Shown: positions 1 through 8,113, counted from the first letter of the stretch. The stretch: DNA of 29,254 bases from Coprobacillus sp. CAG:605 (GCA_000433255.1 HF998227.1:1-29254), one strand, 5' to 3'. Notes: generated by a model not told the origin, from the letters alone. Numbers and translations are program-made.

Positions 1-2
1 AT

Positions 3-1040
3 TATTTTATTGCTAGTTATATTAATGGTGAGTGGTCTGATAGTATTCCTGGTAAGAATGATGGTTATATTGTAGATAAGATAGTTTGTGATAACGGAGC
101 AACCGGTACCTGGGATTATTCTGAATGGGGTATTAACATAAGGAACGCTACAAAGAAGATTAAGTGTAGTGTATATTTCATTGTTAAACCATTATCATCA
201 GCTGAGAAAATTACTACTTTAGCTACAACTGATACAACAAATTTTGCTACTGATGATGCTGACAATAATATAAGATATATTGGTGCCAACCCAAATAACT
301 ATGTATATTTCAACTGCAGTGATTATTCAAATCAAAGTGATAGCACATGTGAGAAATGGCGTATCATTGGTGTATTTAAAAATATGACTAAGTCTAATGG
401 AACAAAAGAGGATTTAGTTAAAATAATCAGAGATGATAGTTTAGGCAATATATGGTGGGGTAACGCTGTAAATGATTGGACACAAGCAAGTTTACAAACA
501 ACATTAAATGGTGACTATTATAACGGAACATATAAAACAGGAGCATTAAAAAATGATTCAACAAGAAATGCCATCGAAAGTGTTGTCTGGAATTTAGGCG
601 GAAGTAGTACATATAAAGATGTAACAGCTAGTATGTTTTATAGTCGTGAAAGAGGAACAACGGTTTATAGTGGCCATGCAACAACATGGACAGGAAAAGT
701 AGGTTTAATGTACCCAAGTGATTATGGTTATGCCACAGCTGGAGGGACAACAACTAACCGTGCAGCATGTTTAGCAAAAGAATTATATAACTGGGATGGT
801 CTAAGTGATTGCAAAAATAATGATTATTTATTTAAATCAAGTTACCGTCAGTGGACTTTAGTGTCTTATTCGGCTAACGCCGCTAGCGTTTTCGATGTGG
901 ACACGGACGGATATGTCGGCAGCTACGGTGCGGGCACCTCTAACGGGGTGCGTCCTGCCGCTTTTCTGAAATCTAATATCTTAATCTCAGAAGTAGGAAA
1001 TGGCAGTAGCGCGACTCCATACCAGTTATCAGTGAAATAA
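3..1040 (+). CDS. C-type-lectin-like surface protein, 3' part; putative DGR target
   Basis: The reading frame is open from the left edge of the window, so the true start lies upstream; an internal ATG at 384 is not the start, because the frame upstream of it reads as the same kind of protein. The visible 345 residues have the pattern of large secreted proteins of gut Firmicutes: a 'RYIGANPNNYVYFN' segment, 'WRIIGVF', 'GLMYPSDYGYA', then 'RQWTLVS...NGVRPAAFLKSN' and a terminal 'PYQL'. The last block resembles the ligand-binding end of C-type-lectin/formylglycine-enzyme-type folds used by DGR variable proteins. Codons 870-977 are GC-rich and use C-ending codons (AAC, GAC, GGC, AGC, TAC), unlike the rest of the gene. 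No reverse transcriptase or template repeat is seen downstream. The function is inferred to be surface binding; the ligand is unknown. Confidence 0.8.
   Translation, partial: YFIASYINGEWSDSIPGKNDGYIVDKIVCDNGATGTWDYSEWGINIRNATKKIKCSVYFIVKPLSSAEKITTLATTDTTNFATDDADNNIRYIGANPNNYVYFNCSDYSNQSDSTCEKWRIIGVFKNMTKSNGTKEDLVKIIRDDSLGNIWWGNAVNDWTQASLQTTLNGDYYNGTYKTGALKNDSTRNAIESVVWNLGGSSTYKDVTASMFYSRERGTTVYSGHATTWTGKVGLMYPSDYGYATAGGTTTNRAACLAKELYNWDGLSDCKNNDYLFKSSYRQWTLVSYSANAASVFDVDTDGYVGSYGAGTSNGVRPAAFLKSNILISEVGNGSSATPYQLSVK
861..975 (+). other. Candidate DGR variable region (VR)
   Basis: Positions 871-970 contain 61 G/C in 100 bases, against 28 in 100 for 771-870. The codons at the expected exposed positions are nearly all those reachable from AAC by changing only adenines: AAC, GCC, AGC, GAC, GAC, GGC, AGC, TAC, GGC, AAC. 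This is the footprint of adenine-specific mutagenic retrohoming from a template repeat rich in AAC codons. The following GC-rich stretch 945-971, encoding GVRPAAFLK, sits where an initiation-of-mutagenic-homing sequence would be. The match to the DGR pattern is inference; the template is not in the window. Confidence 0.6.
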
Positions 1041-1047
1041 TATTATC

Positions 1048-1080
1048 AAAAGACAATACAAAACGTATTCGTCTTTTTTT
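1048..1080 (+). terminator. Rho-independent terminator after the surface-protein gene
   Basis: The stem AAAAGACAATAC (1048-1059) pairs with 1065-1077 with one bulged C at 1070. A run of T follows to 1080. Confidence 0.8.
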
Positions 1081-1109
1081 GACTAAATATTTAAACAAAG
1101 AATTATAAA
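1079..1109 (+). promoter_or_regulatory. Possible promoter of spoIIGA-sigE
   Basis: A TTGACT box at 1079-1084 is followed by TTATAA/TATAAA at 1103-1109, a long spacer of 18-19 bp. The B. subtilis spoIIG promoter also has an overlong spacer and depends on Spo0A. No convincing 0A box is visible here, so control by Spo0A is only a guess. Confidence 0.35.
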
Positions 1110-1126
1110 ATATAGGTGGTGATAGA

Positions 1127-1876
1127 ATGACCATCTATATAGACATAGTGATAATATTAAACTTTATATTTGATATGATGTTACTTTTAGTAGTAAATAT
1201 AACATTGAAAAGAGGTGTAGGTATAAGAAGAATAATACTAAGTAGTTTAGTAGGAGAAATAAGTATAATATTCTTTTTAATACCTAATATGTACTTTCTA
1301 ATAATATTAAAAATAATATTAGCGGGAATAATATGTATAATATGTTTTAAATATAAAGATATAATGTATACCATAAATAATATTACTTACTTTTATATGT
1401 GTAGTATTATTCTGGGCGGGTTTATGTATTATCTAAATATGAATAATATTAATTACTTGGTTATATTATTACTTAGTCCTTTAATACTTATCATGTATAT
1501 TAAACAAAATAAAAATATTAAGATGAATATAGGAAGTTATTATGAAGTAATAATATATTTAAATAAAAAGAATATAATTAAAGTAATGGGGTTTTTAGAT
1601 ACGGGTAATAGATTAAAAGATCCAGTTAGTAAAAGAAGTGTAGTTCTTATAAATAAAAAGTTATTACCTGATGATATTCATATAAATAGTCCTATATATG
1701 TACCTTATCATTCACTAAATAATAAGGGGCTAGTTAAATGTATTAAACCATTAAAGTTAGAGATAGATAATAAATATTATAGTAATTTCTTACTTGGAAT
1801 AATGAATGATAAGATTGGAATATCAGGAGTAGATTGTATATTAAATTTAGATGTAATGGAGGGATTACATGTTTAA
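1127..1876 (+). CDS. spoIIGA: Sigma-E processing peptidase SpoIIGA
   Basis: SpoIIGA is the membrane aspartic protease that removes the propeptide of pro-sigma-E in the mother cell after septation. The protein has about five hydrophobic segments in residues 1-127 and a cytoplasmic protease domain from about 135. That domain holds the active-site motif G-F-L-D-T-G-N-R-L-K-D-P, with the catalytic Asp near residue 158. At 249 aa it is somewhat shorter than the about 309 aa of the B. subtilis protein. The start is set by AGGTGGTGAT just upstream. The gene overlaps sigE by 8 bp, the classic spoIIG arrangement, and that context makes the call firm. Confidence 0.93.
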   Translation: MTIYIDIVIILNFIFDMMLLLVVNITLKRGVGIRRIILSSLVGEISIIFFLIPNMYFLIILKIILAGIICIICFKYKDIMYTINNITYFYMCSIILGGFMYYLNMNNINYLVILLLSPLILIMYIKQNKNIKMNIGSYYEVIIYLNKKNIIKVMGFLDTGNRLKDPVSKRSVVLINKKLLPDDIHINSPIYVPYHSLNNKGLVKCIKPLKLEIDNKYYSNFLLGIMNDKIGISGVDCILNLDVMEGLHV

Positions 1877-2552
1877 GAAAATAATAGAGTGGTTAAAGAT
1901 TAAGTATAATGAAATCTTTTTTATTGGGTGTGATGATAAACTGCCACCACCTTTAAGTAGAGAAGAAGAGTTACATTATTTAACGTTATATAAAATGGGA
2001 GATGAGAGTGCTAAGGAGGTACTTATTGAACATAATTTAAGATTAGTTGTGTTCTTAGCTAAGAAGTATGAATCTACTGGTTATGATATTGAAGATTTAG
2101 TGTCTATTGGGTCAATTGGGCTTATTAAGGGAATTAATACGTACAAGATAGATAAGAATATAAAGCTTGCTACTTATGCTTCAAGATGTATTGCTAATGA
2201 AATATTGATGTTTATAAGAAAAAATAAAAATCGTAAGGGAGAGATTAGTTTAGAAGATGCTCTTAATTATGATAGTGAAGGTAATGAACTACATTTAGAA
2301 GATATAATGGGGACAGATGAAGACTTAGTAGTTAAAGAGTTTGAAAGTAATGAAGAAAGAAGTGTGTTACAAAGAGAGATTGAAAGGTTAGAACCAAGAG
2401 ATAAAGAAATAATGATAATGCGTTATGGGTTATATAATACGGATTCTTATACGCAAAAAGAGGTAGCGGATAAGCTTAATATATCGCAAAGTTATATTTC
2501 AAGAATTGAAAAGAAGGTTATTAGAAGATTAAAATCATTATTAAAAGTATAG
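1869..2552 (+). CDS. sigE: RNA polymerase sigma-E factor, mother-cell specific (pro-sigma-E)
   Basis: Sigma-E directs the early mother-cell programme of sporulation. The sequence carries the signature 'LPPPLSREEE', region 2 with 'NLRLVVFLAKK', 'IEDLVSIGSIGLIKGINTY' and 'LATYASRCIANEILM', and region 4 with the helix-turn-helix 'VADKLNISQSYISRIEKK'. It begins with a hydrophobic, basic leader before 'EIFFIG', equivalent to the B. subtilis cleavage site 'EVYYIG'. By analogy cleavage would fall between Phe17 and Phe18, so the propeptide would be about 17 residues instead of 27. The start overlaps spoIIGA by 8 bp, which suggests translational coupling. sigG, which follows in Bacillus, is absent; rlmN comes next behind a terminator. 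Confidence 0.95.
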   Translation: MFKKIIEWLKIKYNEIFFIGCDDKLPPPLSREEELHYLTLYKMGDESAKEVLIEHNLRLVVFLAKKYESTGYDIEDLVSIGSIGLIKGINTYKIDKNIKLATYASRCIANEILMFIRKNKNRKGEISLEDALNYDSEGNELHLEDIMGTDEDLVVKEFESNEERSVLQREIERLEPRDKEIMIMRYGLYNTDSYTQKEVADKLNISQSYISRIEKKVIRRLKSLLKV

Positions 2553-2555
2553 ATT

Positions 2556-2583
2556 AATTCTACTCTGGCGGGTAGAATTTTTA
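2556..2583 (+). terminator. Terminator after sigE
   Basis: The arms AATTCTAC (2556-2563) and GTAGAATT (2572-2579) form an 8-bp stem with an 8-nt loop. A short T run follows. Confidence 0.7.
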
Positions 2584-2684
2584 AAATATAAAAGAGTTTA
2601 CATAAGTTTAACAAGAAAAAGAGAAAATAATGAAGAAAACTTATTAAAAAGTGGTAAGTTTTGTTCGTATAAATTGGGATTATT

Positions 2685-2693
2685 TGGTATAAT
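2685..2693 (+). promoter_or_regulatory. Extended -10 promoter for the rlmN operon
   Basis: TGGTATAAT is a perfect extended -10 (TGn plus TATAAT). No good -35 is seen at the usual distance. It places the transcript start near 2700, upstream of the ribosome binding site at about 2704-2709. Confidence 0.6.
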
Positions 2694-2719
2694 TGTTATT
2701 AACAAAGGATGTTTTTAGA

Positions 2720-3739
2720 ATGAATAATATATATGGAATAACAAGAGAGGACTTAGAACAATATTTTCTAAGTATTAATGAGAAGAAATATAAAGCTTTA
2801 CAAGTATATAGTTGGTTGTATGAAAAAAGAGTGCATGACTTTACCGAGATGAGTGATATAAAGAAATCTATCCAAGATGTATTAGCAAAAGATTTTAGCA
2901 TGGATATGATAAAGATAGTTAAAGTACAACATGATAAAGATACTCATAAATACTTATTTGAACTTTTAGATGGTAATCATATTGAAGCTGTATTAATAAA
3001 CCATGATTATGGTTTAAGTGTTTGTGTATCTAGTGAAGTTGGGTGTAACATGGGATGTAAGTTTTGTGAATCAGGAAGATTAAAAAAAGTTAGAAATTTA
3101 GAAGCTTATGAGATGGTTGAGCAAATCTTACTGATAGAAGCGGAGATGAAAAAAAGAATATCTTCGGTAGTTGTTATGGGTATTGGGGAACCTTTAGATA
3201 ATTATGATAATTTAATTAAGTTTATTAAGATTATAAATGACGCTAAGGGTATTGCTATTGGGGCTCGTCATATAACTGTTTCAACATGTGGTTTAGTACC
3301 TAAAATAAAAGAATTTATGGAGTTACCTCTACAAGTTAATTTAGCATTAAGCTTACATGCGCCAAATGATGATATTAGAAATAAAATTATGCCAATAAAT
3401 AAAGTGTATAGTATTAGTCAAGTAATTGATACGATAAAGGAGTATATCTTAAAAACTAATAGACGAGTTACTATAGAATATGTTATGCTTAATAATGTAA
3501 ATGATAGTGTTTCTAATGCATATGAACTTGCTAAATTACTTAAAGGAATGAATGTATATGTTAATTTAATTCCATATAATGAAACTAGTCATTTAGAGTT
3601 TAGAAAATCTAGAAAAGAACAAATAAATAAATTCTTCGATTGTTTAAAAAGAGAAGGTATTAATGTTACGGTAAGAAGAGAGTTTGGTAGTAAGATTGAT
3701 GCGGCTTGTGGGCAATTACGAAGTAAGGAGGAAGCATGA
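2720..3739 (+). CDS. rlmN: 23S rRNA (A2503-C2)/tRNA (A37-C2) methyltransferase RlmN
   Basis: This radical-SAM enzyme methylates C2 of A2503 in 23S rRNA and of A37 in some tRNAs. The cluster motif C-N-M-G-C-K-F-C is at residues 109-116. 'MGIGEPLDNYDN' and 'SLHAPND' are family hallmarks, and the 'DAACGQLR' near the C terminus supplies the methyl-carrying Cys330. The start chosen is ATG 2720, giving 339 aa with an AAAGGA site 10 nt upstream. A longer frame from TTG 2693 would begin inside the -10 box and is unlikely. The stop overlaps the next ATG in an ATGA junction, so this is the first gene of the rlmN-prpC-prkC-rsgA-rpe operon common in Bacilli. Confidence 0.96.
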   Translation: MNNIYGITREDLEQYFLSINEKKYKALQVYSWLYEKRVHDFTEMSDIKKSIQDVLAKDFSMDMIKIVKVQHDKDTHKYLFELLDGNHIEAVLINHDYGLSVCVSSEVGCNMGCKFCESGRLKKVRNLEAYEMVEQILLIEAEMKKRISSVVVMGIGEPLDNYDNLIKFIKIINDAKGIAIGARHITVSTCGLVPKIKEFMELPLQVNLALSLHAPNDDIRNKIMPINKVYSISQVIDTIKEYILKTNRRVTIEYVMLNNVNDSVSNAYELAKLLKGMNVYVNLIPYNETSHLEFRKSRKEQINKFFDCLKREGINVTVRREFGSKIDAACGQLRSKEEA

Positions 3740-4476
3740 AAACATTTTATTTAACGGATGCAGGAAAGGTTCGTAGTCATAATGAAGATTCAGTTACAAT
3801 TTTAAAAAATCAAAGTGATGAGTATTTACTTATGGTTTGTGATGGTATGGGTGGACATAGAGCTGGTGAGGTTGCTAGTTCGATGGTTGTTACTCATATG
3901 GGGAAAAGATTTAATGAGATGGCTTCAGTTGGCCCTAAGGTTGATGCAATTAACTGGATGAATGATAATATAAATGAAGTAAATAGAGCAATTGAGGAGT
4001 ATGCTAAGAAAAATCCCGAAAGTTTAGGAATGGGTACTACTGTTGTAATGGCTCTTTTAACTAAAGATTATTTAATATTTGGTAATATTGGGGATTCTTC
4101 AGGATTTGCTATTAAAAATGGAAGATTACATAAAGTAACTAAAGATCATACGTTAGTAAATCTCTTAGTACAAGCAGGAGATTTAACGGAAGAGGAAGCT
4201 AAATATCATCCTAAAAAGAATGTCTTAATGAAAGCTTTAGGTAGTGGGGAGACTGCTGAACTTGATATATTTGATGTTGATATGGGGGCTAGTGGCATCT
4301 TATTATGTAGTGATGGTTTAACTAATATGTTAAGTGTTGAACAAATAGAAAAAGTTATTAATGATGAAACCTTAGATATTGAAGAAAAAGTAGTAAAATT
4401 AATTAGAAAATGTAATGCCAGAGGGGGGACTGATAATATATCAGTGGCTTATTTAGAAAAAGAAAGTGGTGAATAG
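3736..4476 (+). CDS. prpC: PP2C-type serine/threonine protein phosphatase (PrpC/Stp)
   Basis: The protein is a soluble metal-dependent phosphatase that reverses phosphorylation by the PASTA kinase encoded next. All PP2C motifs are present: 'RSHNED' (14-19), 'VCDGMGGHRAGEVAS' (34-48) with metal ligand Asp36, 'GTTVVMAL' (100-107), 'GNIGDS' (116-121), 'LLCSDGLTN' with Asp193, and 'GGTDNIS' with Asp233. The length of 246 aa is normal. A very strong AAGGAGGAAGC site precedes the ATG, which overlaps the rlmN stop. The kinase gene starts 2 nt after its stop, so the antagonistic pair is made from one transcript. Confidence 0.95.
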   Translation: MKTFYLTDAGKVRSHNEDSVTILKNQSDEYLLMVCDGMGGHRAGEVASSMVVTHMGKRFNEMASVGPKVDAINWMNDNINEVNRAIEEYAKKNPESLGMGTTVVMALLTKDYLIFGNIGDSSGFAIKNGRLHKVTKDHTLVNLLVQAGDLTEEEAKYHPKKNVLMKALGSGETAELDIFDVDMGASGILLCSDGLTNMLSVEQIEKVINDETLDIEEKVVKLIRKCNARGGTDNISVAYLEKESGE

Positions 4477-4478
4477 TA

Positions 4479-6209
4479 ATGATAATGAAAGGTCAAAAGA
4501 TTAACGATCGTTATCAAATTATTAAGTCTATTGGTGAAGGGGGAATGGCTAATGTTTATTTAGCTTATGATACTATATTAGATAGAAATGTAGCGGTTAA
4601 GGTATTACGTGGGGATTTAGCAACCGATGAGAAGTTTGTAAGAAGATTTCAAAGAGAGGCTTTATCAGCTAGTAGTTTGTCTCATCCTAATATTGTAGAG
4701 GTATATGATGTTGGTGAAGATAATGGTCAATATTATATTGTTATGGAGTATATTGAAGGCAAGCAGTTAAAGCAGCTTTTAAAGAAACGTGGTAAGTTAA
4801 CGATTAGTGAAGTCATTGATATTATGTTGCAAATAAGTGATGGTTTATCTGTAGCACATGATAATTATATAATTCACCGTGATATAAAACCCCAAAACAT
4901 TATGATTTTAGAAAATGGCTTAGTAAAGATTACGGATTTTGGTATTGCTATGGCTATGAATTCAACCCAGTTAACCCAGACTAATTCGGTAATGGGAAGC
5001 GTTCATTATTTACCACCAGAACAAGCTAATGGTAAGGGTTCAACATTACAAAGTGATATTTATTCTATGGGTATTTTAATGTATGAGTTACTTACGGGGG
5101 AGCTTCCTTATAAGGGTGATAATGCTGTAGAAATAGCACTTAAACATTTAAAAGAACCATTACCTAGTGTTAGGGAAAAGGTTCCTGAGGTACCTCAAAG
5201 TGTAGAAAATATTATAATTAAAGCAACTGCTAAGAATCCTAAGAATAGATATCCGGATGCTAGGGCGATGAATGAAGATTTAAGAACGTGTTTAGATGAA
5301 TCTCGTGCTAATGAAGAAAAAATTGTGTTACCTTATCCGGAGGGTGATGATGAAGCTAAAGTTAATAAGGCTTTGAAGAAGACTACGGTTGTTGATGATG
5401 AGGGTAAGGTTATTGCTAAGGAAATAACTGAAAGTGATGTTAAAGAGAAGAAACAAAATAAGGTGTTACTGGTGTTGTTTGCAATATTTACGGGGATAAT
5501 TATTGTTATTACTTCGATTATTGTGGTTTTACCAATTATTACTAATCAAAAAGAAATTAAAGTACCTGATGTTGCCAATATGGCTTTAAGTGAAGCGGTA
5601 GAAAAATTACAAAATGAAGGTTTTAAAGTAGCTGATGAACAAAAAGAAGTATCTAGTGATGAGATAGAAGAGGGTAAGGTTGTTAAGACTTCTCCTGTTG
5701 CTGGTACGAAGAAAACTAAGGGTTCAGAGATTACTATTTATATATCTAGTGGTAATAATGGATTTGTTATGGAAGATTTTACAGGTAAGAATTATCTAAC
5801 TGTTAAGGGTACTTTAGAAGCTTATGGAGTATATGTTTTAATTGAGAAAAAAGATGTAACGGATTCTAAAGTAGATGGAAGTGCAATCTTAGAACAATCT
5901 GTTAAAGCTGGAGATAAAGTATCTAAGGGTGATACAGTAACATTATATATACCTAATGTCGTAACAAAGTATCCTAACTTTACTAGTGGCGAGTATACGG
6001 AATCAGATGTGGAAGATTTCTGCAATCAATATGGTTTAACGTTAAAGAAAGTATATGATTCAACTGGTAGTCATAAAGATGGAGATATTATTAAACAAAG
6101 TAAACCAGAAGGATATCAAGTTACCCAAGGTACAACGTTAACTATAACTATTTATAAGGCACCAGATGATAGTGAAAAATGTAATCCAAATGAGGAAGTT
6201 TGTGATTAA
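4479..6209 (+). CDS. prkC: PASTA-domain serine/threonine protein kinase (PrkC/StkP/PknB family)
   Basis: This membrane kinase senses muropeptides or lipid II outside the cell and phosphorylates cell-wall, division and translation proteins. The kinase domain spans about 12-275: glycine loop 'GEGGMANVYLAYD', ATP-binding Lys41, 'HRDIKPQN' with Asp135, 'DFGIA' with Asp153, and a threonine-rich activation loop 'STQLTQTNSVMGSVHY'. A membrane helix lies at about 329-354. Three PASTA repeats follow at about 358-424, 425-491 and 495-560. The tail contains two cysteines and ends in VCD. Start codons at 4479 and 4485 are both possible; 4479 is spaced better from GGTGA. The phosphatase upstream and rsgA downstream are the usual neighbours. 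Confidence 0.96.
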   Translation: MIMKGQKINDRYQIIKSIGEGGMANVYLAYDTILDRNVAVKVLRGDLATDEKFVRRFQREALSASSLSHPNIVEVYDVGEDNGQYYIVMEYIEGKQLKQLLKKRGKLTISEVIDIMLQISDGLSVAHDNYIIHRDIKPQNIMILENGLVKITDFGIAMAMNSTQLTQTNSVMGSVHYLPPEQANGKGSTLQSDIYSMGILMYELLTGELPYKGDNAVEIALKHLKEPLPSVREKVPEVPQSVENIIIKATAKNPKNRYPDARAMNEDLRTCLDESRANEEKIVLPYPEGDDEAKVNKALKKTTVVDDEGKVIAKEITESDVKEKKQNKVLLVLFAIFTGIIIVITSIIVVLPIITNQKEIKVPDVANMALSEAVEKLQNEGFKVADEQKEVSSDEIEEGKVVKTSPVAGTKKTKGSEITIYISSGNNGFVMEDFTGKNYLTVKGTLEAYGVYVLIEKKDVTDSKVDGSAILEQSVKAGDKVSKGDTVTLYIPNVVTKYPNFTSGEYTESDVEDFCNQYGLTLKKVYDSTGSHKDGDIIKQSKPEGYQVTQGTTLTITIYKAPDDSEKCNPNEEVCD

Positions 6210-7056
6210 GACTGGTCAAATAGTTCGTATAATTAGTAATTTATATACGGTTAAAGTAGATAATGCTTATATAGACGCTAGAGCTAGAGGGGTATTTAGA
6301 AATAAAAATCTTACTCCTTTAGTTGGCGACTATGTCGATATTGATATAGATAAGAAAGTTATTTTAGATATAAAGAATCGTATAAGTATGATAAATAGAC
6401 CAATGAGCGCTAATATTATAGAGGGGCTAATTGTTACTAGTTTAAAAGACCCGGATTTATCACTTAGTTTATTAGATAAACAAATTAGTTATTTAATTAT
6501 TAATAATATTAAGCCAGTTATTGTTTTAACAAAAAAAGATTTAGTAGATATAGATGAATTAAAGGATATCGAAGAGATATTTAAATACTATGATAGTATT
6601 GGTATTCCGGTATTTTATAATACACAGTTAGATAGGTTAAAAGGCTTTTTAGAAGGTAAGCTTACTTGTGTTACAGGGCAGACTGGTGCGGGTAAGAGTA
6701 CATTAATTAATAAATTAGGTAGTCTAAATATTAAGACGGATGAAATTAGTAAGGCTTTAGGACGTGGTAAACATACAACTAGACATGTAGAAATATATGA
6801 GATAGATAAGATTAAGATAATGGATACTCCAGGATTTAGTGCCTTAGATTTAAATGGAATAACGAAAGAACAATTAAGAGATTCGTTTATAGAGTTTAAG
6901 AAGTATTATTGTCGTTTTAAAGATTGTATGCATAATAAAGAGATAGATTGTGGTGTTAAGATGGCGGTTGGTAAAGAGATTTTGCCATCACGTTATGAAA
7001 ATTATATAAAGCTTTTAGGAGAGTTAAATGAAAGTAGCAGTATCTTTTTTAAGTAG
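6202..7056 (+). CDS. rsgA: Ribosome small-subunit biogenesis GTPase RsgA
   Basis: RsgA is a circularly permuted GTPase that checks late 30S maturation. Counted from the chosen start, there is an N-terminal OB-fold, then 'TKKD' (G4, 110-113), 'GQTGAGKST' (G1, 159-167), 'GRGKHTTRH' (G2 region, 187-195), 'DTPGF' (G3, 208-212) and a zinc knuckle with Cys237, Cys242, His244 and Cys250. The start is uncertain. GTG 6202 is preferred because it lies 6 nt after GAGG, overlaps the kinase stop by 8 bp and aligns with the B. subtilis N terminus; ATG 6190 or 6166 would add 4 or 12 residues without a better ribosome site. Confidence 0.93.
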   Translation: MIKTGQIVRIISNLYTVKVDNAYIDARARGVFRNKNLTPLVGDYVDIDIDKKVILDIKNRISMINRPMSANIIEGLIVTSLKDPDLSLSLLDKQISYLIINNIKPVIVLTKKDLVDIDELKDIEEIFKYYDSIGIPVFYNTQLDRLKGFLEGKLTCVTGQTGAGKSTLINKLGSLNIKTDEISKALGRGKHTTRHVEIYEIDKIKIMDTPGFSALDLNGITKEQLRDSFIEFKKYYCRFKDCMHNKEIDCGVKMAVGKEILPSRYENYIKLLGELNESSSIFFK

Positions 7057-7663
7057 TAATTATAGTTTAGAAGAAACAATAAGTATTTTAGATAATAGTG
7101 CTTGTGATTATATTCATGTTGATATAATGGATGGTGTATTTGTTAATAATAAGACTTATGATGAAGATATATTTAGGGTACTTAGGAATGTTAATAAACC
7201 TTTAGATATTCATTTAATGGTAGAGCATCCAATATCTTATATTGAGAGATTTAAAGAGTTAAATCCTAGTATAATTACTATTCATAAGGAAATTAATGAT
7301 GATATTAGAGGACTGTTGAAGTTAATTAGAAGTTATGGAATAAAAGCGGGAGTAGCAATAAACCCTATGACCCAAGTTAGAGAAATACAAGATATACTTA
7401 GTGAGGTTGATAGCATCTTAGTAATGTCTGTAAACCCTGGGTTGGGTGGTCAAAAATTCTTAGCGTCAAGTATTATTAAAGTGGGACAAATAAGAAGTTT
7501 AAATAAGAATGTCTGGATAAATGTTGATGGGGGTATAAATAGTGGTAATGTTAAATACTTAGATAGTGATATTGTAGTAAGTGGTTCTTATGTATGTAAG
7601 AGTGATAATATAAATAAGCAAATACTAAGATTAAAGGAGATTATAGATGAAAAAGGTTGTTAA
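7028..7663 (+). CDS. rpe: Ribulose-phosphate 3-epimerase
   Basis: The enzyme interconverts ribulose 5-phosphate and xylulose 5-phosphate in the pentose phosphate pathway. It is a TIM barrel with the family motifs 'IHVDIMDGVF' (His30, Asp32), 'IHLMVEHP' (His62), 'MSVNPGLGGQKF' (133-144) and 'INVDGGI' (Asp167), giving the four expected metal and catalytic ligands. The N-terminal 'APSILSADF' of most homologues is divergent here ('VSFLSSNYS'), with Asn replacing the Asp. The ATG lies 29 bp inside the end of rsgA, behind a clear GGAGAG site, so the two genes are probably translationally coupled. thiN, which follows in Bacillus, is not present. Confidence 0.9.
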   Translation: MKVAVSFLSSNYSLEETISILDNSACDYIHVDIMDGVFVNNKTYDEDIFRVLRNVNKPLDIHLMVEHPISYIERFKELNPSIITIHKEINDDIRGLLKLIRSYGIKAGVAINPMTQVREIQDILSEVDSILVMSVNPGLGGQKFLASSIIKVGQIRSLNKNVWINVDGGINSGNVKYLDSDIVVSGSYVCKSDNINKQILRLKEIIDEKGC

Positions 7664-8075
7664 ATTAATTGGTACTTTGGGTTGTGTTTTATTATTATGT
7701 GGTTGTGGTAGTAAGAAGATGTCTTGTACTATGGATACCGATGATGAAGTAATGAAATCTAATGTTTTAATGAATGTATCTTTTAAGAAGAATAGTATTG
7801 ATAAAATTAAGATAAGTTCAAACTATGAGATTAAGGATGAATATAAAGATATTGTGCAAACTATTAAAGATAGTTATGATGAGGTTTATAATATTTCAAA
7901 TAAGAATATTAAGTATAAATCATCTTTAAATGATAATAAAATTGATATTAATTTAGAGTTAAAATATCCTAAGTTGGATGATGATGCGAAGACTAAGCTT
8001 GGTTTAAATGATTTTTCTGGTAATAGGGATGAGGTTAAGACTAAGTTAAGTGATTTAGGATATACTTGTAAATAG
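7647..8075 (+). CDS. Small putative lipoprotein of unknown function
   Basis: The 142-aa product has a basic start, a hydrophobic segment and a lipobox-like 'LLCGC' with the lipid-modified Cys near residue 21, so it is probably anchored to the outer face of the membrane. The rest is charged and rich in Lys, Asp and Asn, with a further cysteine at the second to last position that could pair with one in 'SCTMD'. No family is recognised with certainty; the layout recalls small DUF1307-like lipoproteins. An AAGGAG site precedes the ATG, which overlaps rpe by 17 bp. It is the last gene before a terminator and occupies the place of thiN in the Bacillus operon. Confidence 0.75.
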   Translation: MKKVVKLIGTLGCVLLLCGCGSKKMSCTMDTDDEVMKSNVLMNVSFKKNSIDKIKISSNYEIKDEYKDIVQTIKDSYDEVYNISNKNIKYKSSLNDNKIDINLELKYPKLDDDAKTKLGLNDFSGNRDEVKTKLSDLGYTCK

Positions 8076-8078
8076 AAA

Positions 8079-8108
8079 AAGAACTGTGCTGCAACACAGT
8101 TCTTCTTT
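8079..8108. terminator. Bidirectional terminator between convergent genes
   Basis: The perfect 10-bp stem AAGAACTGTG (8079-8088) / CACAGTTCTT (8095-8104) has a 6-nt loop. It is followed by TCTTTT on the plus strand and by a T run on the minus strand (A run 8076-8080), so it can serve both flanking genes. Confidence 0.85.
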
Positions 8109-8113
8109 TAGGG

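Noticed and set aside
427..612. Antisense open frame inside the surface-protein gene
   Set aside because: It has no ribosome site or family resemblance, and the sense frame is clearly the coding one.
2693..2719. TTG start for rlmN giving 348 aa
   Set aside because: The codon overlaps the -10 box; ATG 2720 has an AAAGGA site at proper spacing and fits family length.
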